Source of the DNA: Streptomyces lavendulae subsp. lavendulae
Lineage (GTDB): Bacteria; Actinomycetota; Actinomycetes; Streptomycetales; Streptomycetaceae
Direction of reading: 5' to 3'
Length of the DNA stretch: 64,000 bases
Assembly: GCF_002803845.1 (NCBI RefSeq)
Contig: NZ_CP024985.1
Location: 2,046,001-2,110,000 of the forward strand
The translations under genes were made by a program, and so were the position numbers. The notes beneath the pieces were generated by a model. The model was given only the letters and a program-made list of their open reading frames with translations. It was not told the origin of the DNA and ran no database searches. Positions 25,573 to 34,624 of this stretch are shown one piece after another. How positions within the stretch are numbered: position 1 is the first letter of the stretch; each line of letters starts with the position of its first letter.

Positions 25573-28088
25573 GGCTTGCCCCGGGTGAAGCGGTCGCGGA
25601 ACTTTCCCCTCTTCTCCTCCTGCTGCGCCTGCCGCGGACCGGGGTCCTGGTACGGCGGCTGTGCCGGAGGCGGCTGCGGAGGGGCGCCGCGGCGGGGGAC
25701 GCCCAGCAACGTGAGGATCTGGTAGTGGCGTTCCGTCTCCACGTAGCTGAACTGGCGCAGCTGCGCGCGCACGTCCCGCGCCCACTCGCTCTGCCCCAGT
25801 GCCCGGTACAGGGCCATGCCCAGTCCGGGCGCCCGCCGGTCCAGCTCGTACCCGAACTCGTACACGGCCCGGGGTCCCCGGGTGTACAGCACGGGGATGA
25901 GCTCGGCCAGCAGCGCCGGGGGGACCGACCGGTCGGGGCAGGCCTCGACGACGACCCGGCCCAGTTCCACGAGGTCCTCACCGGCGAGGACGGCCTTGCG
26001 CAGCTGCCAGACGGGGCGCAGCCAGCTCAGCCGCTGCCTGCGGCCGAAGGCAGACACCAGGTCCTCGGGCAGTGCGTCGATCCACGGGCCGGGGTCCGCG
26101 GCCAGCCGCCGCTCCAGGCTGTCGCACACGACCTCCTCGGTACTGGGCCGCTGCCTCATCAGCTGGGACAGCACGCTCCACGAGGCGGGGTCGGGCGTGT
26201 CGCCCAGCAACGCCTCGACCGCGAGCCTCTTCACTTCGGGGTCGGCGTCGATCCGCCCGATCAGGGTGGTCGCGTAGGGACGGGCGGCGCCGGGGTCGGT
26301 GAGCCCGCGGAGCCGGGGCATCGTCGGGGTGGTGGGCCCTTGGCCCCGCAGGATGGCGCCGGCCATCGCGCACAGCAGGTCCGCGTCGGCGGCCGCCTCC
26401 GGTTCGAGTCCGGGCCCGCCCGGTGCGGCGACCCTGTTCAGCTCCGTGAGCAGCTGCTGCGGGGCCGTCCTCAGGGCCACCTCGCGCAGGCGGGACCACA
26501 TGAGACCGATGACGGCCGGTGTGCCGTTGCGTCCGGCGGCGTCCAGGGCGATGCGCCAGGCGTCCTCACCGGCGTCGGTGAACTCGGTGACGTCGGCGGC
26601 CGTCACCTGGCCGGGGCGCAGGTCACCGGTGAGCACCGCGGCGAACCGCAGCCATCCGGCGGGGCAGTTCCCCGTGTCCCGCACGGCCGAGCGGACGATC
26701 CGGCGCAGCGGCGCGAGGTCGTGGCTGCGGTCCTTCAGGAGCGTGCGCAGCCATGCGTCCCGCACCTCGCGCGAGCCGATCAGGACCAGGTCGGCGGCTT
26801 CCGAGGTGTGCCCGAGCTCGTGTTCCGTCCGGTAGATGAGCTGGGCCACCCAGCCGGGCTCCTGGGCCGGCTCCGTCGCCATCGCCGTGAACAGCTCGTC
26901 GAACGCGCCGGGGCGGTACGCCTCCACACCGCGCAGCACCCTCAGGTACTGGGTGGCGCGGGTGAAGGTGGCCGGCGACGCCCCTTCGGTCAGGACGTCG
27001 TCGGCGAGCAGCCGCGGGGTCAGCGGGCTCCAGTACCGCAGCAGCACCTCCGCCGGCGCGTGGCGGGCGACGAAGGGCAGGAGCAGTCCCAGCTGCCCCT
27101 CGGTCAGGCCGTTCGGCCCGTACGTGTCCAGCACCCTCTGTACGTCGCCGAGTTCGCCGCCGTCCTGTCGGATCTCCGTGAGCACCGTGTCCAGCAGGTC
27201 CACCTCCCGCAGCGTGCGCAGGGCGGACCGCGGATCGCGGGAGGAGACGGGCTCGGTGGCGACCAGGAGGTGCCCGACGAGCTCGGCGGTGGATTCCCGC
27301 CCGGCCCGGAGCCTCAGCAGCTCGTTCAGGTACTCGCGCCCGACGCCGGTCCCCGGGTCCGGTGGCGGGCTGCCCGCGCCCAGCCGGGCCTCGGCCTGGC
27401 CGGTCCGCGCGGTGGCCGCGAAGACCAGCATCAGGCGGTGCTCGGACTGGCCGGTCCAGGTGGCCGCGCTCAGCCAGGCCCGGCACCCGTACGGCAGGAG
27501 CGAGCAGACGGCGTCGAGGATCAGGACCCGCTCGTCGGTGTCGGGGAGCCCGGCGCCCGGCGCCGCCACGATCGCCACCTGCCGGCCTTCCAGCAGCAGG
27601 GCCGCGACCCCGGCCGCCCAGTCGAAGCCCAGCCGGTCGACGGTGCGGGCGAGTTCGGCGGCCGTGGTCCGCCCGGCCTCGATGCCGAGGGCGGCCTCCG
27701 CCGGATCCGGCTGTGCGCGGGGGGCGGCCCGGTCCAGTGCGGTCCATGTCAGCCGGGCGGCGGTCGCGGGGCTCCAGTCCACGACGAGCAGCCGCCAGGT
27801 GTAGCTGGGGGCGCCGGTGCCGTCGACGCTGCCGTCCCAGGTCGTCTCGACCAGGGCGCAGACGGGGCCGCTCTCCCCCGGCACGCCGCTGAGGAACACC
27901 CGCCACGGCAGTCCGCCGGCGGGCTCCAGGTCGTCGGGGGTGCCGGTGGCGGCGCCCCAGTAGTAGCGCTCGGCCCGGTCGGACGGCAGGCTGCCGCGCA
28001 GGACCTCGTACCCCATGGTCCGCCCCGGGTACTTGCCCACCACCGACCAGTCGGCGGACAGCGGGTGGGTGCCGGGGGCCTCGTTCAC
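25569..28088 (-). CDS. GTPase-associated protein 1 (GAP1)-like large protein
   Basis: This 839-aa protein starts with a domain (about residues 1-150, including KYPGRTMGYEVLRGSLP and WRLLVVDWSP) that resembles the GAP1-N2 domain found beside vWA and GTPase genes. A helical middle and C-terminal region follows, ending in a Pro/Gln-rich tail. There is no P-loop. The start is GTG 28088, overlapping the GTPase stop as GTGA. In the published family description such proteins accompany double-GTPases and vWA proteins in predicted conflict systems. Whether it truly stimulates GTP hydrolysis is untested. Confidence 0.75.
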   Translation of the reverse strand: MNEAPGTHPLSADWSVVGKYPGRTMGYEVLRGSLPSDRAERYYWGAATGTPDDLEPAGGLPWRVFLSGVPGESGPVCALVETTWDGSVDGTGAPSYTWRLLVVDWSPATAARLTWTALDRAAPRAQPDPAEAALGIEAGRTTAAELARTVDRLGFDWAAGVAALLLEGRQVAIVAAPGAGLPDTDERVLILDAVCSLLPYGCRAWLSAATWTGQSEHRLMLVFAATARTGQAEARLGAGSPPPDPGTGVGREYLNELLRLRAGRESTAELVGHLLVATEPVSSRDPRSALRTLREVDLLDTVLTEIRQDGGELGDVQRVLDTYGPNGLTEGQLGLLLPFVARHAPAEVLLRYWSPLTPRLLADDVLTEGASPATFTRATQYLRVLRGVEAYRPGAFDELFTAMATEPAQEPGWVAQLIYRTEHELGHTSEAADLVLIGSREVRDAWLRTLLKDRSHDLAPLRRIVRSAVRDTGNCPAGWLRFAAVLTGDLRPGQVTAADVTEFTDAGEDAWRIALDAAGRNGTPAVIGLMWSRLREVALRTAPQQLLTELNRVAAPGGPGLEPEAAADADLLCAMAGAILRGQGPTTPTMPRLRGLTDPGAARPYATTLIGRIDADPEVKRLAVEALLGDTPDPASWSVLSQLMRQRPSTEEVVCDSLERRLAADPGPWIDALPEDLVSAFGRRQRLSWLRPVWQLRKAVLAGEDLVELGRVVVEACPDRSVPPALLAELIPVLYTRGPRAVYEFGYELDRRAPGLGMALYRALGQSEWARDVRAQLRQFSYVETERHYQILTLLGVPRRGAPPQPPPAQPPYQDPGPRQAQQEEKRGKFRDRFTRGKP

Positions 28089-29263
28089 TGACCGCTCCGC
28101 TTCGGTCCGAAGAGGCCCGGCTTGGCGTGGATCCTGCGCTCCAGGTCGATCAGGGGTTCCAGGACGTTGATGGGCTCGGGGGAGGTGCAGATCCGGGGGC
28201 GGCCCTCGACCTCCTCCACGTTGGCGTAGTTGTTGTAGTCGAAAATGTGCTGCGGGTTGAGCCGGTACCCGATGGCCGAGGTCGCGTAGTACGAGATCCG
28301 GTCGGGGTGGAAGAAGGTGGCGAGCCCGTCGCGCACCATCCGGGCGGTGGCCCCGCGGAAGTCCTCGCACAGCCACTGGAAGAAGCGGGCGCTGAGGTGC
28401 GCGGGCACGCGGGGCAGCCGGGATCCGGTGGAGTCCTGGGTGACCCATCCCGCCCGCATGGCGGGTTCGAAGAGGGCGGGGTGGTCGAACTTGGCAACGC
28501 ACACGGAGACGTGATGCGGGAGCCTGTTGTCGTGGTGTCCCCTCCTGTCCCGCACCCTGGAGTTCAGCTCGTTGAGCGTCGCGTAGAAGAAGTTGAAGCT
28601 CTCCGTCGCCAACTCCCGGTCGCCCAGCGGGTCGAAGAGGTAGATCAGCCCCTGGGCGCGGGCGAGCTGGTCGGTGATCTCCTCGTGCAGCGGGTTGTTC
28701 GCCTGGAACACCTCTCCCGCCGCGTCGTTGATGTCCAGGACGAAGCTGGCTCTGCGGGGGCGCCTGCGCAGGCCGCCCGGGGCCGGTTCCTCCCCCTGGA
28801 CGGACCAGCTCATGCTCCGCAGGCCCACGCTCGCCTCGGGGAAGATCCGGCGGGTCGAAAGCCGCGTCACGCTGTCGTTCAGGAAGCCGTTGGCCTCCCG
28901 GCTCATGCCGCTGATCCGCCAGCTGCCCTGCCCGTGCCGCTGGGCCTGCATCGCCGCGATCGGCAGCGCGCCGAGGAAGCTCGTCTTGCCGGAGCGCGGC
29001 GCGCCCCACAGTCCTATCCGGACGTGGTCGGTGGCGTTCGCGCCCGCCGGCGCGGTGGGGATCGGCGCCGGATCCCGGTTGCCGTCCATGACGGGGCCGG
29101 GCCCGTACCCGTACGGGACCTCCGCCTCCACGGGCCGGGCCGGGGGCCCGGACCAGGGCTGCCCGTTGGGCTGCGGGGGCGCGGGCTTCGGGGGCGTCGT
29201 GGAGCCGTCGGCCGGCGCACCGCCTGAGGGCCTGTCGTTCGGGTCGTAGTATTCCTCGGCCAT
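28085..29263 (-). CDS. Double-GTPase-type (DO-GTPase2-like) GTPase
   Basis: This 392-aa protein has a Pro-rich N-terminal 75 residues and then a GTPase domain: P-loop GAPRSGKTS at residues 87-95, a Walker-B-like FVLDINDAAGE and a G4-like VCVAKFDHP. It lacks a classic NKxD, as is usual for this group. The ATG at 29263 has GAGGAGAG upstream. The stop overlaps the GAP1-like gene. Order vWA, GTPase, GAP1 matches the ternary arrangement described from comparative genomics for NTP-dependent conflict systems. No toxin or nuclease effector domain is visible in it. Confidence 0.83.
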   Translation of the reverse strand: MAEEYYDPNDRPSGGAPADGSTTPPKPAPPQPNGQPWSGPPARPVEAEVPYGYGPGPVMDGNRDPAPIPTAPAGANATDHVRIGLWGAPRSGKTSFLGALPIAAMQAQRHGQGSWRISGMSREANGFLNDSVTRLSTRRIFPEASVGLRSMSWSVQGEEPAPGGLRRRPRRASFVLDINDAAGEVFQANNPLHEEITDQLARAQGLIYLFDPLGDRELATESFNFFYATLNELNSRVRDRRGHHDNRLPHHVSVCVAKFDHPALFEPAMRAGWVTQDSTGSRLPRVPAHLSARFFQWLCEDFRGATARMVRDGLATFFHPDRISYYATSAIGYRLNPQHIFDYNNYANVEEVEGRPRICTSPEPINVLEPLIDLERRIHAKPGLFGPKRSGQ

Positions 29264-29291
29264 GGGTCTCTCCTCGTGCCGGTACGGTCGG

Positions 29292-31382
29292 TCACAGCAA
29301 GGGGCTGGCGAAGGCCAACGGGCAGGGCGGGCCCTCCCATTGCCAGGTCGGGCTGAGGGCCTTGGCCACGTCGGCGGCCGGGTCCGCGCCGGGGCGGAAG
29401 GATCCCCCGCGGGACAGTTCGGCCCACGCGGTCGCCTCGTACCGCTGGACGGCGGCGCGAGCGCGGTCGGGGGGCGTCGGCGGCCCGGTCTGGGGGTCCG
29501 CCCTGGTCAGCACGTGGACTCCGGCGGCGCGCAGCCGGTCGAGTTCGGCCCGCCAGTCCGCGCCGAGGGGGCAGGACGGCACCATGCCGTGCTGCCGGGG
29601 CGGCGCGGGGGGCCTGCGGGCGACGATGAGGGCGACCCGTCGTACGGCCTCGCCGGCGCGGGGCGGCGCCGTGGCGAGGGGCACCAGTGCCGTGAGCGCG
29701 TCCTCCAGCGAGGACACCGTGTCCTGGCGGCGGCGGGCGGGGTGCCAGGTGTCCAGCGCGTGGAGCGCGGCCACGGCGGGCCCGGCCGGGACCGGCGGCA
29801 TCAGCAGGACCGGCCGGGGGGCGTAGCCGTTCTCGTGGATCGCGTGGTCGTAGTGGCCAACGGCGCCGACCCGCAGGCCGCCGCCGGTGCCGGGGTCGCG
29901 GGCCAGGGAACAGATGAGGTCCCGGACGAAGGCCAGCCGCTCCTCGGTCTCGGCGGCGTCCGCCCCGCTCAGCTCGACGGTGCAGAAGACCTCCAGCCGC
30001 GGGGGGCGGACGATCCGCCGGGGGAGGCGGGTGAGCAGCGCGGTCAGGTCCAGGGGGGTGGGGTCCAGGGGGGTGGGGGCGGGGGCGGTAGCGCCGGGGG
30101 TGGTCGGGGCGGGGCCGGTCGTGCCGGGGGCGGTCGTGCCGGGGGCAGTCGTGCCGGGCGGGTGCCGTCCTTCCGTGCTCCCGCCGTCGCCCGCCGGGCG
30201 GGTGCCGTCGCCGGGCCCGGCGAGGGCCACCTCCCCGGGTCCCCGCAGGACGAAGGTGAGCCGGGCCGATTCCAGGGGCCCGAGGGCGGCCCGCCCCACG
30301 CCGAGGACCGCCGGGCCCGGGCCCGTGTCCTCGCCCGCCGGGGGGCCTGCCAGTACGGGCAGGAGCACGGAGGTCCCGGTGACCCCGCCGTGCACCGTGA
30401 CGGTGGCGGTCGCGTCCGCCCCGTGGCGGAGCCGGACGCCCGCGGGGAAGAGCACGTGGCGGTGCACGTCCACCGCGCCGGTCCGCCGGTCGGCGCGCGC
30501 CAGCAGCAGGGAGTGGTCCACGGGGAGCGGTGCGGTGCGCAGCACCCCCCGCACGGCGTCCGCCGTCGTGACGCCGTACGCGTCCCCGCCCCGGCGGAGC
30601 AGCTCGGCCCGTGGGGGGCGGGTGCGGCGGAACGCGGCGGCGGCCCGGTCCAGCAGGGTCCAGCCGGGGCGGCTCACCAGCAGCACCGTGGAGCCGTCGC
30701 GGGGCGGGGGCAAGGACTCCGTCAGCCAGCGCAGCACGGCCGCGTCGAAATCCCTCCGGCCGACCGGGGATATCTCGCCGATGCCTCCGGCCAGCTGGAA
30801 CCGGCGGATTTCCGGGTGGGGGTCCAGAGCGGGGACGAGGGAGTCCCATTCCGCGCTCCCGGCGTCCTTCTGCCGGGGTATTCCGTTTCCGTCGAGGTAT
30901 GCCTTGATCACGTTTACGCGATCGGGACCGAATTCGAAGAACAGCAGTTCCCGGGACCGCCCGAAGATCAAATCATCGAGTATTTCAAGCCATTCGGCCG
31001 GCCCTTGAACCGGCGTACCCTCCCCCGGACCCACCGGCCGGTACTGCGGTACGCACTCCGCCCCCCGCTCGTCCTGCCCGGCCCCCGGTAACCCTCCCCG
31101 GACCACCGCCGCGAGCCGCGCGGAGGCGTCCGTAGACACGCCCGTACCCGCTCCCGCACCCTCATGCGCACCCGCTCCGGCGCTCCCGCTCAGCGCCGCC
31201 GCCCGTACGTCCCAGGCGTGCGCGGCGGCCGCCAGGGCGTCGGCCGCCCGGCGCACGTCCCACTCGGTCAGCTCCCCCAGGACCAGCTCGCCCCGCATCC
31301 GCCACCGGCAGACCGCGCACAGGTCCCCCTCTTCGGGAGTTCCGCACACCGGGCATGCTTGATCAATACGGGTCCCCCGCAT
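29292..31382 (-). CDS. Zinc-ribbon / vWA-like protein
   Basis: This 696-aa protein begins with a zinc ribbon (Cys10, Cys13, Cys22, Cys25). A large middle region has beta-rich modules and a low-complexity linker with PGTTA and PLDPT repeats (DNA about 30060-30180). A C-terminal vWA-like domain has the MIDAS position replaced by VELSGAD, so metal binding may be altered. ATG 31382 has GGGAG upstream. The gene lies 28 nt before the GTPase gene and overlaps the small peptide gene in front of it by 20 nt. It would be the recognition/adaptor vWA subunit of the vWA-GTPase-GAP1 trio. Confidence 0.75.
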   Translation of the reverse strand: MRGTRIDQACPVCGTPEEGDLCAVCRWRMRGELVLGELTEWDVRRAADALAAAAHAWDVRAAALSGSAGAGAHEGAGAGTGVSTDASARLAAVVRGGLPGAGQDERGAECVPQYRPVGPGEGTPVQGPAEWLEILDDLIFGRSRELLFFEFGPDRVNVIKAYLDGNGIPRQKDAGSAEWDSLVPALDPHPEIRRFQLAGGIGEISPVGRRDFDAAVLRWLTESLPPPRDGSTVLLVSRPGWTLLDRAAAAFRRTRPPRAELLRRGGDAYGVTTADAVRGVLRTAPLPVDHSLLLARADRRTGAVDVHRHVLFPAGVRLRHGADATATVTVHGGVTGTSVLLPVLAGPPAGEDTGPGPAVLGVGRAALGPLESARLTFVLRGPGEVALAGPGDGTRPAGDGGSTEGRHPPGTTAPGTTAPGTTGPAPTTPGATAPAPTPLDPTPLDLTALLTRLPRRIVRPPRLEVFCTVELSGADAAETEERLAFVRDLICSLARDPGTGGGLRVGAVGHYDHAIHENGYAPRPVLLMPPVPAGPAVAALHALDTWHPARRRQDTVSSLEDALTALVPLATAPPRAGEAVRRVALIVARRPPAPPRQHGMVPSCPLGADWRAELDRLRAAGVHVLTRADPQTGPPTPPDRARAAVQRYEATAWAELSRGGSFRPGADPAADVAKALSPTWQWEGPPCPLAFASPLL

Positions 31383-31494
31383 CCACCGACTCCCGCCCCC
31401 CGTACAAACCGCCGGAAATGCTCAAGCCCAGCGGTTCCGAAACCCGGCTGTCGCCCGACATGTAACCGGGATCACGCACCTTCAGCGGAATCAT
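31363..31494 (-). CDS. Small 43-aa protein heading the vWA/GTPase operon
   Basis: The frame ATG 31494 to TGA 31363 encodes 43 residues, beginning MIPLKVRDPGYMSGDSR and ending GGRESVDAGDPY. Its 3' end overlaps the start of the vWA-like gene by 20 nt in another frame, the same coupling style used by every later junction of the operon. Composition is ordinary for a soluble peptide, with no membrane segment. No strong ribosome-binding site is visible. I do not recognise the family; the overlap is the main support. Confidence 0.5.
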   Translation of the reverse strand: MIPLKVRDPGYMSGDSRVSEPLGLSISGGLYGGRESVDAGDPY

Positions 31495-31677
31495 GGTGGC
31501 ACAACCGAGCCGGAATGTGACGTGTTTTGCACAGCCCCCGGCTCGGTGGTCATCTGTTTGGTTTCGGAACGTTCATCGGACCTGGTCCGGACGACGCGGG
31601 CGGGCCCGGGCGGACACGGGCGGACACGACGGCCCGCCCGCGCCCGCCCTTGGCCGGCCCGCGCGCAGATCGCGGGA
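31495..31677. other. Intergenic region upstream of the vWA/GTPase operon
   Basis: No credible gene is seen. It must hold the operon promoter, but no clean -35/-10 pair stands out. Confidence 0.4.
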
Positions 31678-31726
31678 TAGCGGATAGCGGATGGCGGATG
31701 GCGGATGGCGGATGGCGGATGGCGGA
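31678..31726. repeat. Heptamer tandem repeat
   Basis: Seven consecutive 7-bp units (two TAGCGGA, then five TGGCGGA) abut the stop codon of the acyl-CoA synthetase gene. Such slippage-prone repeats are uncommon in this window. Confidence 0.95.
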
Positions 31727-33268
31727 TCAGTTGACCTCCCGGTCCAGACCGGACCAGTAGGGCTCGCGGAGCTTGAACTTCTGGATCTTGCCCGTGGCCG
31801 TGCGCGGGATCGCCTCGCGGAACTCCACGCTCGTCGGCGCCTTGTAGCCGGCCATCCGCTGCTTGCAGTGGGCGATGATGTCGGCCTCCCCCGCCTCGGC
31901 TCCTTCGGCGAGGACCACGAGCGCCTTGATCGTCTCGCCCCACTTCTCGTGCGGCACGCCGATGACGGCGACCTCGGCGACCGCCGGGTGGCCGAAGATC
32001 ACATCCTCGACCTCGATCGACGACACGTTCTCGCCACCGGTGATGATCACGTCCTTCTTCCGGTCGGAGATCGTCAGGTGCCCGTCGGCCTCGTCGAGGT
32101 CGCCGCCGTCGCCGGTGTGGAACCAGCCGTCCCGGAGCGCCGCCGAGGTCTCCTCGGGCTTGTCCCAGTAGCCGTCGAGCACCACGTTCGAGCGCGCCAG
32201 GACCTCACCGGACCCGGAGACCTTCAGCTTGACCCCGAGCGCGGGCAGTCCGGCGCGCGACAGCTTGCGCGCCCGCTCCTCGGCGGGCAGCTCCGCGTCG
32301 GAGGGCCGGGCCCGGTTGAAGGTGAGCAGGGGCGAGGTCTCGGTCAGGCCGTAGATCTGGGTGAACTCCCAGCCCATCTCCTCGTCCATCCGCTGGATCA
32401 TCCGGCTCGGCGGCGGGGCGCCGGCACACACCACGCGCACCCGGTCGCGGCCCGGGATCTCCCCCTCCCAGGTCGCCGCCGCGTCGAGGACCGCGTTCCA
32501 CACGGCCGGCGCCCCGCACATGAGGGTGACGCCGTGCTCCTCGACCCGTCGCAGGATCTCGCCGCCGTCGACCTTGCGCAGGACCACCTGCTTGACGCCG
32601 AGTCCGGCCATCACGTAGGGCATTCCCCAGCCGTTGCAGTGGAACATCGGCAGCGTGTGCATGTAGACGTCGCGTTCCCACACGCGGGTGTGCAGGCCGA
32701 AGGTCAGCCCGTTGACCCAGATGTTGCGGTGCGTCAGCTGCACTCCCTTGGGGCGGGCGGTGGTGCCCGACGTGTAGTTGATCGTCGCGGTGGCGTCCTC
32801 GTCGGGCTTCGACCACGGGCGCGGCTCGACGCCGAAGCGCATCAGCTCGGTCTCTGTCTGCTCGCCCAGGACGAACCGGTGGCGCGCCGTGACTCCGGAC
32901 AGCGCGCCGTCCAGCTCCGGGTCGACGAGCAGGACCGAGGCCCCGCTCTGCCGCACCACGTACGCGACCTCCTCGGGCTTGAGGCGGAAGTTGACCGGTA
33001 CGCAGACGCGCCCGCTCATCGGCACCGCGAACAACAGCTCCAGCAGCCGGGCCGAGTTGTGGCTCACCACGGCCACTCTCTCGCCCTCCCCGACACCGAG
33101 CGCGTCGAAGCCCGCCTGCCAGGCCCGCACGCGCTCGCCCAGCCGCCCGTACGTCGACACGGGCACCGGCGCGCCGGGCTGGTCCGGCTCGTCGATCACT
33201 CCGGCACTGGACGGGAACCCCAGCTCGGCCCGGTCGAGGAAGTCCGCAACAGTCATAGGAACCCGCAT
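31727..33268 (-). CDS. Acyl-CoA synthetase (AMP-binding, long/medium-chain type)
   Basis: This 513-aa member of the ANL superfamily activates a carboxylic acid to acyl-AMP and then acyl-CoA. It has the P-loop-like YTSGTTARPKG, the A5 motif IYGLTETSP, the YWDKPEETS/GWFHTGD hinge-region motifs and the catalytic Lys in ATGKIQKFKL near the C terminus. ATG 33268 gives a normal N terminus; a second ATG lies 4 codons later at 33256. The frame is open further upstream but that DNA is occupied by another gene. It stands alone; substrate is not deducible. Confidence 0.93.
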   Translation of the reverse strand: MRVPMTVADFLDRAELGFPSSAGVIDEPDQPGAPVPVSTYGRLGERVRAWQAGFDALGVGEGERVAVVSHNSARLLELLFAVPMSGRVCVPVNFRLKPEEVAYVVRQSGASVLLVDPELDGALSGVTARHRFVLGEQTETELMRFGVEPRPWSKPDEDATATINYTSGTTARPKGVQLTHRNIWVNGLTFGLHTRVWERDVYMHTLPMFHCNGWGMPYVMAGLGVKQVVLRKVDGGEILRRVEEHGVTLMCGAPAVWNAVLDAAATWEGEIPGRDRVRVVCAGAPPPSRMIQRMDEEMGWEFTQIYGLTETSPLLTFNRARPSDAELPAEERARKLSRAGLPALGVKLKVSGSGEVLARSNVVLDGYWDKPEETSAALRDGWFHTGDGGDLDEADGHLTISDRKKDVIITGGENVSSIEVEDVIFGHPAVAEVAVIGVPHEKWGETIKALVVLAEGAEAGEADIIAHCKQRMAGYKAPTSVEFREAIPRTATGKIQKFKLREPYWSGLDREVN

Positions 33269-33408
33269 AGCCCACTCACTCCTGAATCCCGGATCGCCAG
33301 AACACCCGTACGGAGGAACGGCACCGCGCGGCGGGGGCCGTCGGCGGCGCCGAACTCCGATCATGAGGGCATCGTGCCGTGCCGGACGGGCGCTCCACCA
33401 GGGTGGCG

Positions 33409-34509
33409 TCAGCCGCGGATTGACCCGAAGCGCACGGGCCCCGGACCCCCGCCCATCCCGGCGAGCAGCGCTTCCCCCTCGGCGACGATCTCCTCCTCGA
33501 CGCCCCGGGGGTGCCTCCCGAACAGTTCCACGACCAGCCCGTCGCCCTCCGTCCGCCACAGCCCGGCCAGGAACCCGTCGACGAGCAGGGTGCAGTGGGA
33601 CTGGTTCCCGGTCCAGGCGCGGCCCTTGTGCTCGGGGGCGATGACGCGGGCACGGTCGGCGTGGGAGAGCAGCAGGTTGTCGAACTCGGGGAGGAAGCGG
33701 GGCGGCGCCGGGGTGTCGGCGTCGGGGCGGGGCGCGTCGGGGAGGTCGAAGAGCTCGGCCCCGTTCTCGTCGCGGAAGACGAGCAGCCGGGGCCGGAGCC
33801 GCTCGAAGGCGGGGCGCAGGCGGGTGAGACCGGCCCAGGTCTGCATGTCCTTGACGGAGGCGGGCCCGAAGGCGCCGAGGTAGCGCAGCACCACGTCGTC
33901 GACCGTCTGCGCCCGCACCCCGTCGGCGTTCGCGCCCAGCCACCGCTCGACGGTGGTCAGCCGCACCTGCCCGCTGCGCCCCCACACCCCGCGGGGGGTG
34001 ACCTGCACGAGCGGGAGCAGGCAGCGGGCGGCCACGGACAGCGACTGGGGGTCGGCCGCGGGCCACTCCCGGAGCAGCTCCTCTCGGATCTCCCCCATGG
34101 TCCGCGCCTCCTCCTCGACGAAGCTCCGGGCGCGGGCGGCGAGCCGTACGAGGTCCACCCCGACCAGTCCCTTGCGGAAGTAGCCCACCTCGCGGTCGCG
34201 GGCCGGCTGGACGAGGGGGCGCAGGGTGAGTGCGTCGCGGGCGGTGTGCGTATGGATGGTCGAACGCACGGTCACCATCCGGACCACCTCCCGGGACTCC
34301 ATGAGCCCCGACAGCACGCCGGGCCCGAACCCGGCGAGCCGGGCGTGCAACTGGTAGTAGGGCGGCTTGACGTTCTGGGCCTGGAGTCCGATGAGGTGCG
34401 TGACGGCATCCTCCGCGGACATCTCGGCGCGGCTCAGCAACAGCTGCCGGGCGAGCGTGGCACGGTTCAGCGAGCGGATACCGAGTACGGGGTGCGTCGT
34501 GGAGGCCAT
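33409..34509 (-). CDS. Winged-helix DNA-binding (AlkX/HTH_42) protein
   Basis: This 366-aa protein belongs to the winged-helix family related to the AlkZ/YcaQ DNA glycosylases. It shows the family's HLIGLQAQNVKPPYYQLHARL motif near residue 45 and a C-terminal SHCTLLVDGFLAGLW strand-turn. AlkZ proteins unhook DNA crosslinks through a QxQ/QxD motif; here LQAQ is present, but enzymatic activity should not be assumed for this branch. ATG 34509 starts the only long credible frame. It is divergent from the CorA gene with a 115-bp spacer. Confidence 0.85.
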   Translation of the reverse strand: MASTTHPVLGIRSLNRATLARQLLLSRAEMSAEDAVTHLIGLQAQNVKPPYYQLHARLAGFGPGVLSGLMESREVVRMVTVRSTIHTHTARDALTLRPLVQPARDREVGYFRKGLVGVDLVRLAARARSFVEEEARTMGEIREELLREWPAADPQSLSVAARCLLPLVQVTPRGVWGRSGQVRLTTVERWLGANADGVRAQTVDDVVLRYLGAFGPASVKDMQTWAGLTRLRPAFERLRPRLLVFRDENGAELFDLPDAPRPDADTPAPPRFLPEFDNLLLSHADRARVIAPEHKGRAWTGNQSHCTLLVDGFLAGLWRTEGDGLVVELFGRHPRGVEEEIVAEGEALLAGMGGGPGPVRFGSIRG

Positions 34510-34624
34510 AAACCCACGCTAACCCTCCTTGCGGACATCCCCTGTCCGCAATCCCCCTCCCCCTCCCCGCCCTATATCCTGCCCTTTGCCCGTAAACACC
34601 CGTTCGACCGGGAGCTGACCTGCG

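Noticed and set aside
31678..31726. Tandem repeats as a CRISPR array
   Set aside because: Units are 7 bp with no spacers and no cas genes anywhere in the window.
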